From the NCBI GenBank assembly GCA_016785015.1, contig JADHTJ010000005.1, forward strand, positions 1-64,000: 64,000 nucleotides of DNA, given 5' to 3'. Each line of letters begins with the position of its first letter. Within the stretch, counting starts at the first letter, position 1. The position numbers were made by a program, and so were the translations under genes. The notes beneath the pieces are model-generated. The model was not told the DNA's origin. It made no database searches and saw only the letters and a list, made by a program, of their open reading frames with translations. This DNA is from Anaerolineales bacterium (lineage in GTDB: Bacteria; Chloroflexota; Anaerolineae; Anaerolineales; UBA11858). Of the stretch, positions 36,693 through 46,783 are shown piece after piece.

Positions 36693-38330
36693 ATGAATAA
36701 AGAAATCACACTCCAATTAACAAGTCATCCTGCAATTGATGCAGGTCTTGCAGATCTGAATAAAAATAGCGTCATTCCACGCATTTGGGATTACGACCAC
36801 ACTGTTTGGAAACCTGACCCCACTGAGATAACCAATCGATTGGGTTGGCTGCACATCATTGATAGCATGCAGAGAGAATCATCCCGCATGAGTGCTTTGG
36901 CCAACGATCTTCAACAAGAGGACTTCACAGATATACTTCTGTTGGGCATGGGCGGATCAAGTTTGGCGCCGGAAGTGTTCGGCCACACATTTGAAACAAC
37001 AGGATTGAACATATCTGTATTGGACAGTACTGATCCCGGCGCAGTTCAAGCGGCACAGAATAAGCTCGATCTCACAAAAACCGTTTTCATTGTTGCTACG
37101 AAATCTGGCGGCACAACGGAAACATTGTCCTTCTTTAATTATTTTTATAACCAGGTTGTAAAGGTTGTGGGAAAAACAAAGGCTGGCGAACACTTTGTGG
37201 CAATCACGGATCCTGGAAGCAAATTGGTTGAACTTGGGGAGCACTATAAATTCAGAGAGATCTTTCTTAACAATCCCAATATTGGTGGGCGTTACTCAGC
37301 ATTGTCTTTCTTTGGGTTGGTTCCTGCCGCTTTAGCCGGTGTCGATGTTCCCAAACTTTTGCAACGGGCCCAAGCGATGGCTGAGAAATGTGGCCCGCAA
37401 ATAGCCGCAGGTGAGAATCCTGGCGCGGTGTTGGGCACGATTCTTGGTCAACTTGCCAAAGCGGGTCGAGATAAAGTCACTTTTGTATCTTCCTCGAACG
37501 TCGCAGATTTTCCCAATTGGGTCGAACAGCTCATCGCCGAGAGCACAGGCAAAGAAGGAAAGGGCATTTTGCCGGTTGTTGGCGAACCTCTCAGCGGTCC
37601 GGATGCCTATGGAGATGATCGGGTTTTTGTCAATCTCAAAATTGGTGAAGATACGACCCACGATGCGAAACTAAAAACACTCGAAGATGCGGGGCATCCC
37701 GTGCTCCAAATAGAGTTAGATGATGTTTATGATTTAGGCGGGCAATTCTTTATTTGGGAGTTTGCTACTGCGGTGGCCAGTTACTTCTTGAAAATCAATC
37801 CCTTTGACCAACCCAATGTCGAGAGTGCCAAGGTTTTGGCACGTCAGATGGTAGCGACTTACAGTGAAACAGGCACGCTCCCCAAAGGTGAGGATGTTGA
37901 TCCCAGCCCCCGGGCACTTGCTGATTTCTTAGATTCGTCCAAGCCAGGTGACTATATCGCCTTCCAGGCCTACGTGCAGCCCACCCCCGAAGTCGAGGCT
38001 GCTTTACAGGCACTGCGTTTGGAGGCACGCGAGCGCTACAAAGTGGCAACCACCTTCGGGTTTGGTCCCAGGTTCCTGCATTCGACCGGGCAGCTTCACA
38101 AGGGTGATGCGGGCAAGGGATTGTTTGTTCAATTCACTTCTCAAACATCCCAGGATGTAGATATCCCCAATGAAGCGGGAAATCCAGAATCGTCAATGAC
38201 TTTCGGCACTTTGAAAATGTCACAAGCCTTAGGAGATGCACAGGCATTGCGTGATGCAGGACGGCGAGTAATCAGTATTGCCTTGGGAGAAAATCCTGAG
38301 AAATCAATTCAACAGATGAGGAAACAATGA
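36693..38330 (+). CDS. pgi: glucose-6-phosphate isomerase (Pgi domain of the Tal-Pgi type)
   Basis: Interconverts glucose 6-phosphate and fructose 6-phosphate. SIS-fold motifs: ILLLGMGGSSLAPEVF, VATKSGGTTETLSFFNYF and GRYSALSFFGLVPAAL. The sequence aligns by eye with the isomerase half of bifunctional transaldolase/Pgi enzymes (for instance the N-terminal RIWDYDHTVWKPDPTEITNR), not with classical Pgi; the transaldolase half is absent. At 545 residues it is self-contained. The start codon is preceded by AATAAGAGGCTTATT, a small hairpin with AGG in its loop. The gnd start overlaps its stop (ATGA), placing it in the pentose phosphate operon. Confidence 0.9.
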   Translation: MNKEITLQLTSHPAIDAGLADLNKNSVIPRIWDYDHTVWKPDPTEITNRLGWLHIIDSMQRESSRMSALANDLQQEDFTDILLLGMGGSSLAPEVFGHTFETTGLNISVLDSTDPGAVQAAQNKLDLTKTVFIVATKSGGTTETLSFFNYFYNQVVKVVGKTKAGEHFVAITDPGSKLVELGEHYKFREIFLNNPNIGGRYSALSFFGLVPAALAGVDVPKLLQRAQAMAEKCGPQIAAGENPGAVLGTILGQLAKAGRDKVTFVSSSNVADFPNWVEQLIAESTGKEGKGILPVVGEPLSGPDAYGDDRVFVNLKIGEDTTHDAKLKTLEDAGHPVLQIELDDVYDLGGQFFIWEFATAVASYFLKINPFDQPNVESAKVLARQMVATYSETGTLPKGEDVDPSPRALADFLDSSKPGDYIAFQAYVQPTPEVEAALQALRLEARERYKVATTFGFGPRFLHSTGQLHKGDAGKGLFVQFTSQTSQDVDIPNEAGNPESSMTFGTLKMSQALGDAQALRDAGRRVISIALGENPEKSIQQMRKQ

Positions 38331-39235
38331 AACTAGCAATTATCGGATTAGGAAAAATGGGCGGCAACATGGCCCGACGGTTGATTCGAGGCGGCCACGA
38401 AGTTGTAGGCTATACCTTACGACCTGAACCAACCAAGCAACTGGCAAAGGAAGAGGGCTTAATCCCCGCATTCTCGCTAGAAGAAGTTATTGAGAATCTG
38501 CCTGGTCGACGTGTGGTTTGGGTTATGGTTCCAGCCGGAAAACCAACCCAATCAACTGTCGAAGCGCTCAGCGACCTTTTGAACCAGGACGACATCATTA
38601 TTGATGGCGGCAACAGCAATTACAAAGAAACTATGCAGCGTGCGGAAATGATGAAGGAAAAAGGAATTTTCTACATTGACGTAGGCACTAGCGGTGGCGT
38701 TTGGGGCTTGAAGGAAGGCTACAGCATGATGGTTGGTGGTGAGAACAAGGCTGTTGAATTTATCCAACCGATCTTAGAAACTCTCGCGCCAGGCGTTGAG
38801 ACTGGCTGGGGGCATGTTGGCCCTTCTGGTGCCGGGCACTTTGTCAAGATGGTGCACAACGGCATCGAGTATGGCTTGATGCAGGCCTACGCCGAGGGAT
38901 TTGAGATCATGCGCGCCAAAGAGCAGCTCGGCCTGGACTTGCATCAAATTTCAGAGATCTGGCGTTTCGGCAGCGTGATTCGATCTTGGCTGTTAGATTT
39001 AACCGCCATCGCTTTGAGCGAAAACCCTGATCTCGATGGCATCAAAGGCTGGGTAGCGGATAGCGGCGAAGGCCGTTGGACAGTATTCGAGTCCATCGAT
39101 CTGGATGTGCCCGCACCCGTGATCACGCAAGCTTTGCAAGCCCGTTTCGTCAGCCGGCAGGAAGAAAGCTTTGCTGCAAAGATCTTGGCTGCCATGCGCA
39201 ACCAGTTCGGCGGACATGCTGTTAAGAGTGAATAA
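38327..39235 (+). CDS. gnd: 6-phosphogluconate dehydrogenase, short form
   Basis: Oxidative decarboxylation of 6-phosphogluconate to ribulose 5-phosphate. The Rossmann motif is AIIGLGKMGGNMARRL; VIDGGNS-type substrate motif appears as IIDGGNSNYKETMQRA, and the catalytic region as GPSGAGHFVKMVHNGIEYGLM. At 302 residues it belongs to the short, tetrameric YqeC/GndA class rather than the 470-residue form; the Arg after the first strand region (GYTLRPEP) leaves cofactor preference open. It overlaps pgi by four bases. A 324-base repeat-rich gap separates it from the SDR gene. Confidence 0.93.
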   Translation: MKLAIIGLGKMGGNMARRLIRGGHEVVGYTLRPEPTKQLAKEEGLIPAFSLEEVIENLPGRRVVWVMVPAGKPTQSTVEALSDLLNQDDIIIDGGNSNYKETMQRAEMMKEKGIFYIDVGTSGGVWGLKEGYSMMVGGENKAVEFIQPILETLAPGVETGWGHVGPSGAGHFVKMVHNGIEYGLMQAYAEGFEIMRAKEQLGLDLHQISEIWRFGSVIRSWLLDLTAIALSENPDLDGIKGWVADSGEGRWTVFESIDLDVPAPVITQALQARFVSRQEESFAAKILAAMRNQFGGHAVKSE

Positions 39236-39278
39236 AGACATTCTAATATCCAGCGTTATATATTGACTCAATAACTCC

Positions 39279-39425
39279 TGTTACGCAGTAAAACAAAAGA
39301 AGCTTCCCTTCTCCCACATCCTAACCTTCTCCCAAAGGGAGAAGTGACAAAGTCCCCTCTCCTTTTGGGAGAGGGCGGAGGGTGAGGGTAGGTTTGAACT
39401 CTCAAATTTCCACTTTTGCGTAACA
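39279..39425. mobile_element. 147-bp MITE-like element, copy A
   Basis: Ends TGTTACGCA (39279-39287) and TGCGTAACA (39417-39425) are perfect inverted repeats. AATAACT occurs just outside on both sides (39270-39276 and 39432-39438). The interior has two hairpins, TTCTCCC/GGGAGAA and CCTCTCC/GGGAGAGG. The first 24 bases inside the left end match the copy at 54833 almost exactly. No ORF is present. Confidence 0.8.
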
Positions 39426-39440
39426 TCAATTAATAACTCA

Positions 39441-39528
39441 TGTTACGCACACATAGGACTGGCAGTCCTAATAAATTCGGTTGGAACATGGGAATTTCTC
39501 TCCTAAGGACTGCCAGTCCTGCGTAACA
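39441..39528. mobile_element. 88-bp MITE-like element, copy C
   Basis: Ends TGTTACGCA (39441-39449) and TGCGTAACA (39520-39528) match those of copy A, which lies 15 bases to the left. A third AATAACT follows at 39535-39541. The interior differs: AGGACTGGCAGTCCT (39455-39469) and its inverse AGGACTGCCAGTCCT (39506-39520). Confidence 0.8.
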
Positions 39529-39559
39529 TCAATTAATAACTAAAAGTTTGGGAATTACT

Positions 39560-40276
39560 ATGTCAAATTTCAAAGATAAAGTAGCAGTAGTCACCGGTGC
39601 GACAGGCAATTTGGGCGCCGCAACAGCGCGAGCTTTCTATCAGGCGGACGCAAATCTGGTTTTATTTGTGCGCAAACCGGATAGTTTGGCAAAAATGATC
39701 CCAGAAATAGCCGAAACGAATGAGCGGTTTTTGGTTATTGCTGTTGATATGACGAACCCGGAATCGGTTCACAATGCAGTAGAAAGGGCCATCGATAATT
39801 TTGGTCGAATCGATATGCTTGTAAACACATTTGGCGGGTATCGGGCGGGCACACCTGTTCATGAAACTCCATTGGAAACCTGGGATTTTATGCATGCTTT
39901 GAATGCGCGCACTGCTTTCATCGCCAGCCAGGCTGTGATCCCAAACATGTTAGAAAACGGGAATGGGAAGATCATCAATATAGGAGCCAGACCCGGCTTG
40001 AAGGGGCGTAAAAACATGGCTGCCTATGGCGCATCAAAGAGCGGCGTAATTCGATTGACAGAAAGCATGGCAGCCGAATTGAAAGATCAGGATATTAACG
40101 TCAACTGCATTCTGCCAGGCACAATAGACACACCCCAAAATCGGCATGAGATGCCCAAAGCCGATCACAGCAAATGGGTTACCCCAGAAGCTATCGCCCA
40201 AGTCATCCTCTTCCTGGTTTCTGATGCTGCTAATCCGATCCATGGAGCGGCGATACCCGTTTATGGGAAATCATAA
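39560..40276 (+). CDS. short-chain dehydrogenase/reductase
   Basis: Classical SDR, 238 residues. Cofactor motif AVVTGATGNLGAATARAF; NTFGGYRAGTPVHE near the NNAG position, and catalytic Tyr/Lys in AAYGASKSGVIRLTESMA. The C-terminal PVYGKS is complete. ATG 39560 is chosen over the TTG twelve bases upstream. It lies between gnd and zwf on the same strand, but gaps filled with repeats and a large hairpin on both sides suggest its own transcription. Substrate unknown. Confidence 0.88.
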   Translation: MSNFKDKVAVVTGATGNLGAATARAFYQADANLVLFVRKPDSLAKMIPEIAETNERFLVIAVDMTNPESVHNAVERAIDNFGRIDMLVNTFGGYRAGTPVHETPLETWDFMHALNARTAFIASQAVIPNMLENGNGKIINIGARPGLKGRKNMAAYGASKSGVIRLTESMAAELKDQDINVNCILPGTIDTPQNRHEMPKADHSKWVTPEAIAQVILFLVSDAANPIHGAAIPVYGKS

Positions 40277-40314
40277 AAAATCCTTTATCACGAATGACTC
40301 CACTGAAAAAACTT

Positions 40315-40395
40315 CCAGACGAGGGCTTCCGCCAGAATATATGGGGGTGGTTGCGCGGAGCAACCACCCCCATATATTCCGGCGGGAAACTCGCT
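40315..40395. repeat. long G-rich hairpin between the SDR gene and zwf
   Basis: GAATATATGGGGGTGGTTGC (40335-40354) and its exact inverse (40360-40379) form a perfect 20-bp stem with a 5-base loop, extended outward by CCGCC/GGCGG and further partial pairing. There is no T-tract, so it is not a standard terminator. A similar G-tract hairpin lies at 59272-59320. Confidence 0.8.
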
Positions 40396-40457
40396 TGGAT
40401 GGTTTTTGCAGTAGAATCACGTGTGTAATTTTATTACAAGGCCAGTAAGGAAACAGC

Positions 40458-41933
40458 ATGAATAACAACCCCACCACCATCGTCATATTTGGCGCATCGG
40501 GTGACCTTACCCAACGAAAGTTGATCCCTGCTCTGTACAACTTGTACCGCAAAGGTCGCCTAGATCAAGAATTGCAAATTGTCGGCTTTGCCCGCCGCCC
40601 CTATGATGACCAGATCTTTCGCGACCAAATGCGTGAAGGGTTACTTACCTTCAGCGAAAACACTTTCGATGCGAAATTGTGGGGTGAATTCGCGCCCAAA
40701 ATCACTTATTTCCAGGGCAATCTAACGGAAGCAGATGATTTTATAAAGCTGAAAGAATATCTTGAAGAACTGGAAAACTCGCCATCAAACCGCCTATACT
40801 ACCTTTCCACAGCGCCAAGGTTTTTCGAACCCGCTATCGAATATTTAGGGACAGCAGGGTTGGCGAGAGAAGACGAAGGCATCTCAAATCCCTGGCGGCA
40901 TGTGGTCATTGAAAAACCTTTCGGACAAGATCTAGCATCCGCGCAAAAGTTGAATCAGTTCGTCCACACAGTTTTCGACGAACATCAAATCTACCGTATC
41001 GACCACTATTTGGGCAAAGAAACCGCCCAGAACATCCTTTTCTTCCGTTTTGCCAACACCATCTTCGAACCGGTTTGGAATCGACGCTATGTTGACAATG
41101 TCCAGATCACTGTAACAGAGAGTGTTGATGTCGGTCATCGCGCAGGATATTACGATAGCGCCGGCGTATTGCGAGACATGTTCCAGAATCACCTTATGCA
41201 ACTGCTTGCATTGGTGGCTATGGAACCCCCGGCATCCTTTGAAGCGGACGCGGTTCGCAATGAAAAATTCAAACTGCTCTCTGCTATCCGCCCGATTGAT
41301 TTATCGGACACGGTTGCGGCGCAATATATCGGCTATTGTGATGCTGAGGGTGTTGCAGAATATTCTCGCACGCCAACCTACGCTGCTCTGAAACTTAATA
41401 TCGACAATTGGCGCTGGAAAGATGTTCCGTTTTATCTGCGCTCCGGAAAAGCTCTACCCCGAAAAACCACTGAAATCATCATCGAATTTCAGAAACCACC
41501 TCACCTGATGTTTGGGCTCGGTGATGCCAGTGATTTCTCACCCAATATCCTCTCACTTTGCATCCAACCCGACGAGGGCATCCATCTTTCATTCCAGGCA
41601 AAAACCCCCGGCTCCGATCAGGATATGCGCTCAGTAGATATGGAATTCCATTACCAGACAGCCTTCGAAGGCGAAATGCTCCCTGATGCCTATGAGCGAC
41701 TTTTACAAGAGGCCATCGAAGCCGATGCATCACTCTTCACGCGCAGCGATGGTATCGAGGCTGCCTGGCGTTTGATTGACCCTATTATCCGCGGCTGGGA
41801 TAAGGAAAGAAGCGGGAATTTGGATATCTATGAGTCAGGAAGCTGGGGGCCCGCCAGAGCAAAAGAACTGCTTGCCAGAGATGGCCGAATTTGGCGCGAG
41901 GAATGTGGATACGATGACCCCGAAGGAAATTAA
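40458..41933 (+). CDS. zwf: glucose-6-phosphate 1-dehydrogenase
   Basis: First enzyme of the oxidative pentose phosphate pathway, making 6-phosphogluconolactone with reduction of NADP. N-terminal cofactor motif [19 protein letters not shown]; catalytic signature [20 protein letters not shown]. Length 491 is standard. The ribosome binding site AAGGAAA precedes ATG 40458. pgl begins 18 bases after it, so zwf-pgl probably form one unit, although pgl also has a perfect -10 of its own. Confidence 0.96.
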   Translation: MNNNPTTIVIFGASGDLTQRKLIPALYNLYRKGRLDQELQIVGFARRPYDDQIFRDQMREGLLTFSENTFDAKLWGEFAPKITYFQGNLTEADDFIKLKEYLEELENSPSNRLYYLSTAPRFFEPAIEYLGTAGLAREDEGISNPWRHVVIEKPFGQDLASAQKLNQFVHTVFDEHQIYRIDHYLGKETAQNILFFRFANTIFEPVWNRRYVDNVQITVTESVDVGHRAGYYDSAGVLRDMFQNHLMQLLALVAMEPPASFEADAVRNEKFKLLSAIRPIDLSDTVAAQYIGYCDAEGVAEYSRTPTYAALKLNIDNWRWKDVPFYLRSGKALPRKTTEIIIEFQKPPHLMFGLGDASDFSPNILSLCIQPDEGIHLSFQAKTPGSDQDMRSVDMEFHYQTAFEGEMLPDAYERLLQEAIEADASLFTRSDGIEAAWRLIDPIIRGWDKERSGNLDIYESGSWGPARAKELLARDGRIWREECGYDDPEGN

Positions 41934-41937
41934 AAGG

Positions 41938-41943
41938 TATAAT
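41938..41943 (+). promoter_or_regulatory. -10 TATAAT, start-proximal, before pgl
   Basis: A perfect TATAAT in the zwf-pgl gap ends eight bases before ATG 41952, with no Shine-Dalgarno between. It could drive a leaderless pgl transcript in addition to read-through from zwf. Confidence 0.45.
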
Positions 41944-41951
41944 GCTCCTTC

Positions 41952-42674
41952 ATGGCGATTATCCAAACTCATCCATCATCTGATGAATTAGCGCATGCCG
42001 CTGCGGATCATTTTGCAACCCTTGCTCAAGAAGCCATTCATGATCACGGAAAATTTTCAGTTGCATTGGCAGGTGGCTCCACACCGCGCGCAACTTATGA
42101 AATTTTGGCCACTATTGAATATGCCCAAAAAATAAATTGGGAACGAGTGCACGTCTTCTGGGGTGATGAACGCTTAGTGCCACCCGATCATCAGGATAGC
42201 AACTATCGCATGGCTTCTGAGGCGATGCTCAAGGTCATTCCTATTCCCAATGAGAATATTCATCGGATTCATGGCGAAGCAAAGCCGCACGATGCTGCCC
42301 GGGAGTATGCCGAAACTATCCGCGATTTCTTCAATCCGCATTCGACCAGCATTGACCTGATCTTGTTGGGAATGGGGGATGACGGCCACACAGCTTCAAT
42401 TTTTCCTGGAACCGAGGCGGTCTTCGAAGATTCGTTGAATGTGATGGCACACTACGTTGAGAAATTAAACTCCTGGCGGATCACTTTCACACCTCGTCTG
42501 ATTAATGCCGCCCAGAATGTCACCTTTCTAGTTTCTGGAGAGCGAAAAGCCAGGCGTTTGCGCCAGGTGTTGGTTGGTCCTTACCAGCCTGAAATTTTGC
42601 CATCACAGGTTGTTAGACCTTCTCAAGGTCGCTTGCGATGGTTGGTTGACGAAGCCGCGGCATTACATCTCTAA
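41952..42674 (+). CDS. pgl: 6-phosphogluconolactonase
   Basis: Hydrolyses 6-phosphogluconolactone, the step between Zwf and Gnd. DevB-type sequence of 240 residues with SVALAGGSTPRATYEIL, VHVFWGDERLVPPDHQDSNY and ILLGMGDDGHTASIFPG, the glucosamine-6-phosphate isomerase-like fold of the family. The C-terminal RLRWLVDEAAALHL is complete. It lies between zwf and the MBL hydrolase gene, 13 bases before the latter. Confidence 0.95.
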   Translation: MAIIQTHPSSDELAHAAADHFATLAQEAIHDHGKFSVALAGGSTPRATYEILATIEYAQKINWERVHVFWGDERLVPPDHQDSNYRMASEAMLKVIPIPNENIHRIHGEAKPHDAAREYAETIRDFFNPHSTSIDLILLGMGDDGHTASIFPGTEAVFEDSLNVMAHYVEKLNSWRITFTPRLINAAQNVTFLVSGERKARRLRQVLVGPYQPEILPSQVVRPSQGRLRWLVDEAAALHL

Positions 42675-42687
42675 TAAGGGAATTCAT

Positions 42688-43305
42688 ATGAAAGCAAAAC
42701 TGCTCACGCAAGCAGTTGGCCCATGGCCAATGAACACTTATGTGGTTATCTGCACGGAAACCAATATCAGCGCCATCATCGATCCAGGTTCAGACCCTGA
42801 TACAATTCTTGCAATGACGGAGGGGACAAAAGTCGATAAGATTTTGCTCACCCACGGGCATTTCGATCATGTTCTTGCTTTGGAGAAAGTCAAAGAAGCC
42901 ACAGGGGCGCCAGTTTATCTCAATCCAGTGGATGCCGAGGAATTTGACGTGGCCTTCGATGTCGCCCTTGAGGGTGGTGAGCAGCTCCCGGTGGGGAATT
43001 TGCTCTTGAAGGCAATCCACACACCCGGGCACACCTCCGGGCAGATCTGTTTCGATTTAGGGGATGGCCGCATCATTGTTGGTGATACAGTTTTCGTCGG
43101 TGGACCTGGTAAAACTGGGTCTGCGGAAGATTTTGTTGCTACGATGAAAACTATGCAAAAAATTGTCTTCACCTGGCCCGACGATACCCTATTCTTCCCC
43201 GGGCATGGCCCCAGCGGAGTCATCGGTGTAGAGCGCCTGGCATTCGATGCTTTTGTTTCTCGCGGCTGGCCAGAAGATTTACAGGGCGATGTGACCTGGA
43301 ATTAG
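42688..43305 (+). CDS. MBL-fold metallo-hydrolase (glyoxalase II-like)
   Basis: A 205-residue metallo-beta-lactamase-fold protein. Metal ligands are in ILLTHGHFDHVLAL (HxHxDH), IHTPGHTSGQICF, IVGDTVFVG and FFPGHGPSG. This is the minimal YcbL/glyoxalase II-like subgroup, which hydrolyses thioesters or related compounds. The frame is open upstream into pgl, but ATG 42688 has AAGGG seven bases before it and fits the family start. Location at the end of the pentose phosphate cluster suggests a housekeeping detoxification role, unproven. Confidence 0.9.
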   Translation: MKAKLLTQAVGPWPMNTYVVICTETNISAIIDPGSDPDTILAMTEGTKVDKILLTHGHFDHVLALEKVKEATGAPVYLNPVDAEEFDVAFDVALEGGEQLPVGNLLLKAIHTPGHTSGQICFDLGDGRIIVGDTVFVGGPGKTGSAEDFVATMKTMQKIVFTWPDDTLFFPGHGPSGVIGVERLAFDAFVSRGWPEDLQGDVTWN

Positions 43306-43358
43306 GTGTGTAAATCGTATGTTCATATGCAATTAATTTGATCGTTCTTGAAATTTGA

Positions 43359-43364
43359 TATAAT
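43359..43364 (+). promoter_or_regulatory. -10 element of the L,D-transpeptidase gene
   Basis: TATAAT with TTGATC about 15 bases upstream as a suboptimal -35. It would give a leader of about 25 bases before ATG 43397, without a clear Shine-Dalgarno. Confidence 0.45.
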
Positions 43365-43396
43365 TTGTCCGATATTACGTCTTTCTATTACAGCTT

Positions 43397-44584
43397 ATGA
43401 AAATTAAATTTCGTCTTTTTACCATCATAATTACATTCTTTGCTCTTGGGCTTTCTATCCAACCCACCCTTGCCGCCGAAGATACCCAGCCCGCTGACGG
43501 TGCCGTAGTTTGTTTACCGGGTGCTAATCTCAACGTCTTCAGCGATTGTGCTCCATCGGGTTCAGCGCAATATTTAACGGAATTAGCCCAAAATGGAATC
43601 ACATTTCCACCGGAACCCTTTCCCGTTCAACATCCAGATTTTGCATTGAATTACATTCCACATCAGTACGCACAAGTGCGCACAGATCTAGCACCGGTAT
43701 ATGGATCACTTGATCATGCCATAGAAGGCGATGACAAGTCTGCCATTCGGAGGATCGATTCTCCCTTCAGTTATATCTCGTACTATCAAGATACTGTTGT
43801 CGATGGTGCGCGTTACTACGAGATCGATTACAACAACTGGATGACCGCTTTCGATGTCAGCCGGGTAACACCCCAAAGATTCCAGGGATTAAGTTTCAAA
43901 AGCACCCCCTCGCAGCCTTTTGGCTGGGTACTTAGCTATCTGAGTCGCACCAGCGGATACGTCGAAACCAAACGCACTCCCGGATATTCTTCCGACGATT
44001 ACACAGAAATTTACTACGGAAATCATGATCTCGTCTGGGTATATGATACCGTTGAGGTCGATGGCATTGAATGGTATATGATTGGCCCGGATGAATGGAT
44101 GCCCCAGTATGTAATTGCACGCGTTATTCCAAATACCACCCCTCCCGAGGGCGTCACAGGCGACCGCTGGATCGAGATCAATCTCTTCGAACAAACTGTT
44201 TCTGTTTATCAAGAAAGGCAATTGATATTCGCCTCGATCATCGCCAGTGGGCTTGACCCCTTCTGGACACAGCCCGGTCTTTTCCAGATCTATGAAAAGC
44301 TAGAAAGCACGCCCATGCGCGGCTCCTTCGAAGCCGACCGTTCCGACGCGTACTACCTCGAAGACGTCCCTTGGACGATGTATTTCGACCAGGCGCGCGC
44401 TTTGCATGGCGCTTATTGGCGCGCAAATTTGGGTTTTCCCCAATCGCACGGCTGCGTTAATTTGTCCATTGGCGATGCACGCTGGCTTTTTGATTGGGCA
44501 AATCTAGGAGATTGGGTTTATGTTTGGGATCCCTCCGGTGAAACCCCGGATGACCCAGAATACTATGGCGCGGGGGGTGCCTAA
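43397..44584 (+). CDS. secreted L,D-transpeptidase (YkuD domain)
   Basis: Cell-wall enzyme forming 3-3 cross-links or attaching proteins to peptidoglycan. A Sec signal peptide (MKIKFRLFTIIITFFALGLS... cleaved after about QPTLAA) precedes two SH3-like segments (about 85-160 and 165-235). The YkuD catalytic domain (about 250-385) contains LGFPQSHGCVNLSIGDARWL, the HxxxSHGCxN active site with its nucleophilic Cys. ITVxE-type entry strand is WIEINLFEQTVSVYQERQLI. Its own promoter and a following hairpin suggest a single-gene transcript. Confidence 0.92.
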   Translation: MKIKFRLFTIIITFFALGLSIQPTLAAEDTQPADGAVVCLPGANLNVFSDCAPSGSAQYLTELAQNGITFPPEPFPVQHPDFALNYIPHQYAQVRTDLAPVYGSLDHAIEGDDKSAIRRIDSPFSYISYYQDTVVDGARYYEIDYNNWMTAFDVSRVTPQRFQGLSFKSTPSQPFGWVLSYLSRTSGYVETKRTPGYSSDDYTEIYYGNHDLVWVYDTVEVDGIEWYMIGPDEWMPQYVIARVIPNTTPPEGVTGDRWIEINLFEQTVSVYQERQLIFASIIASGLDPFWTQPGLFQIYEKLESTPMRGSFEADRSDAYYLEDVPWTMYFDQARALHGAYWRANLGFPQSHGCVNLSIGDARWLFDWANLGDWVYVWDPSGETPDDPEYYGAGGA

Positions 44585-44605
44585 CAACAAACTTTCCTAC
44601 AATAA

Positions 44606-44632
44606 GAGTCGGCGTAATTGTCGCCGACTCTT
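44606..44632 (+). terminator. hairpin terminator after the L,D-transpeptidase gene
   Basis: GAGTCGGCG (44606-44614) and CGCCGACTC (44622-44630) form a strong stem. The T-tract after it is short (TTC), so termination efficiency is uncertain. Confidence 0.6.
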
Positions 44633-44715
44633 CGATTCGGGGTTTCCATATCATGGTAGACTTCCCAAAATTTCGATCAAAACATTATTGGTAAAAACAT
44701 GGATTTGGAGATTTC

Positions 44716-46761
<2,046 letters not shown>

Positions 46762-46783
46762 TCAGTTAAGAGTGTGAGGATTC

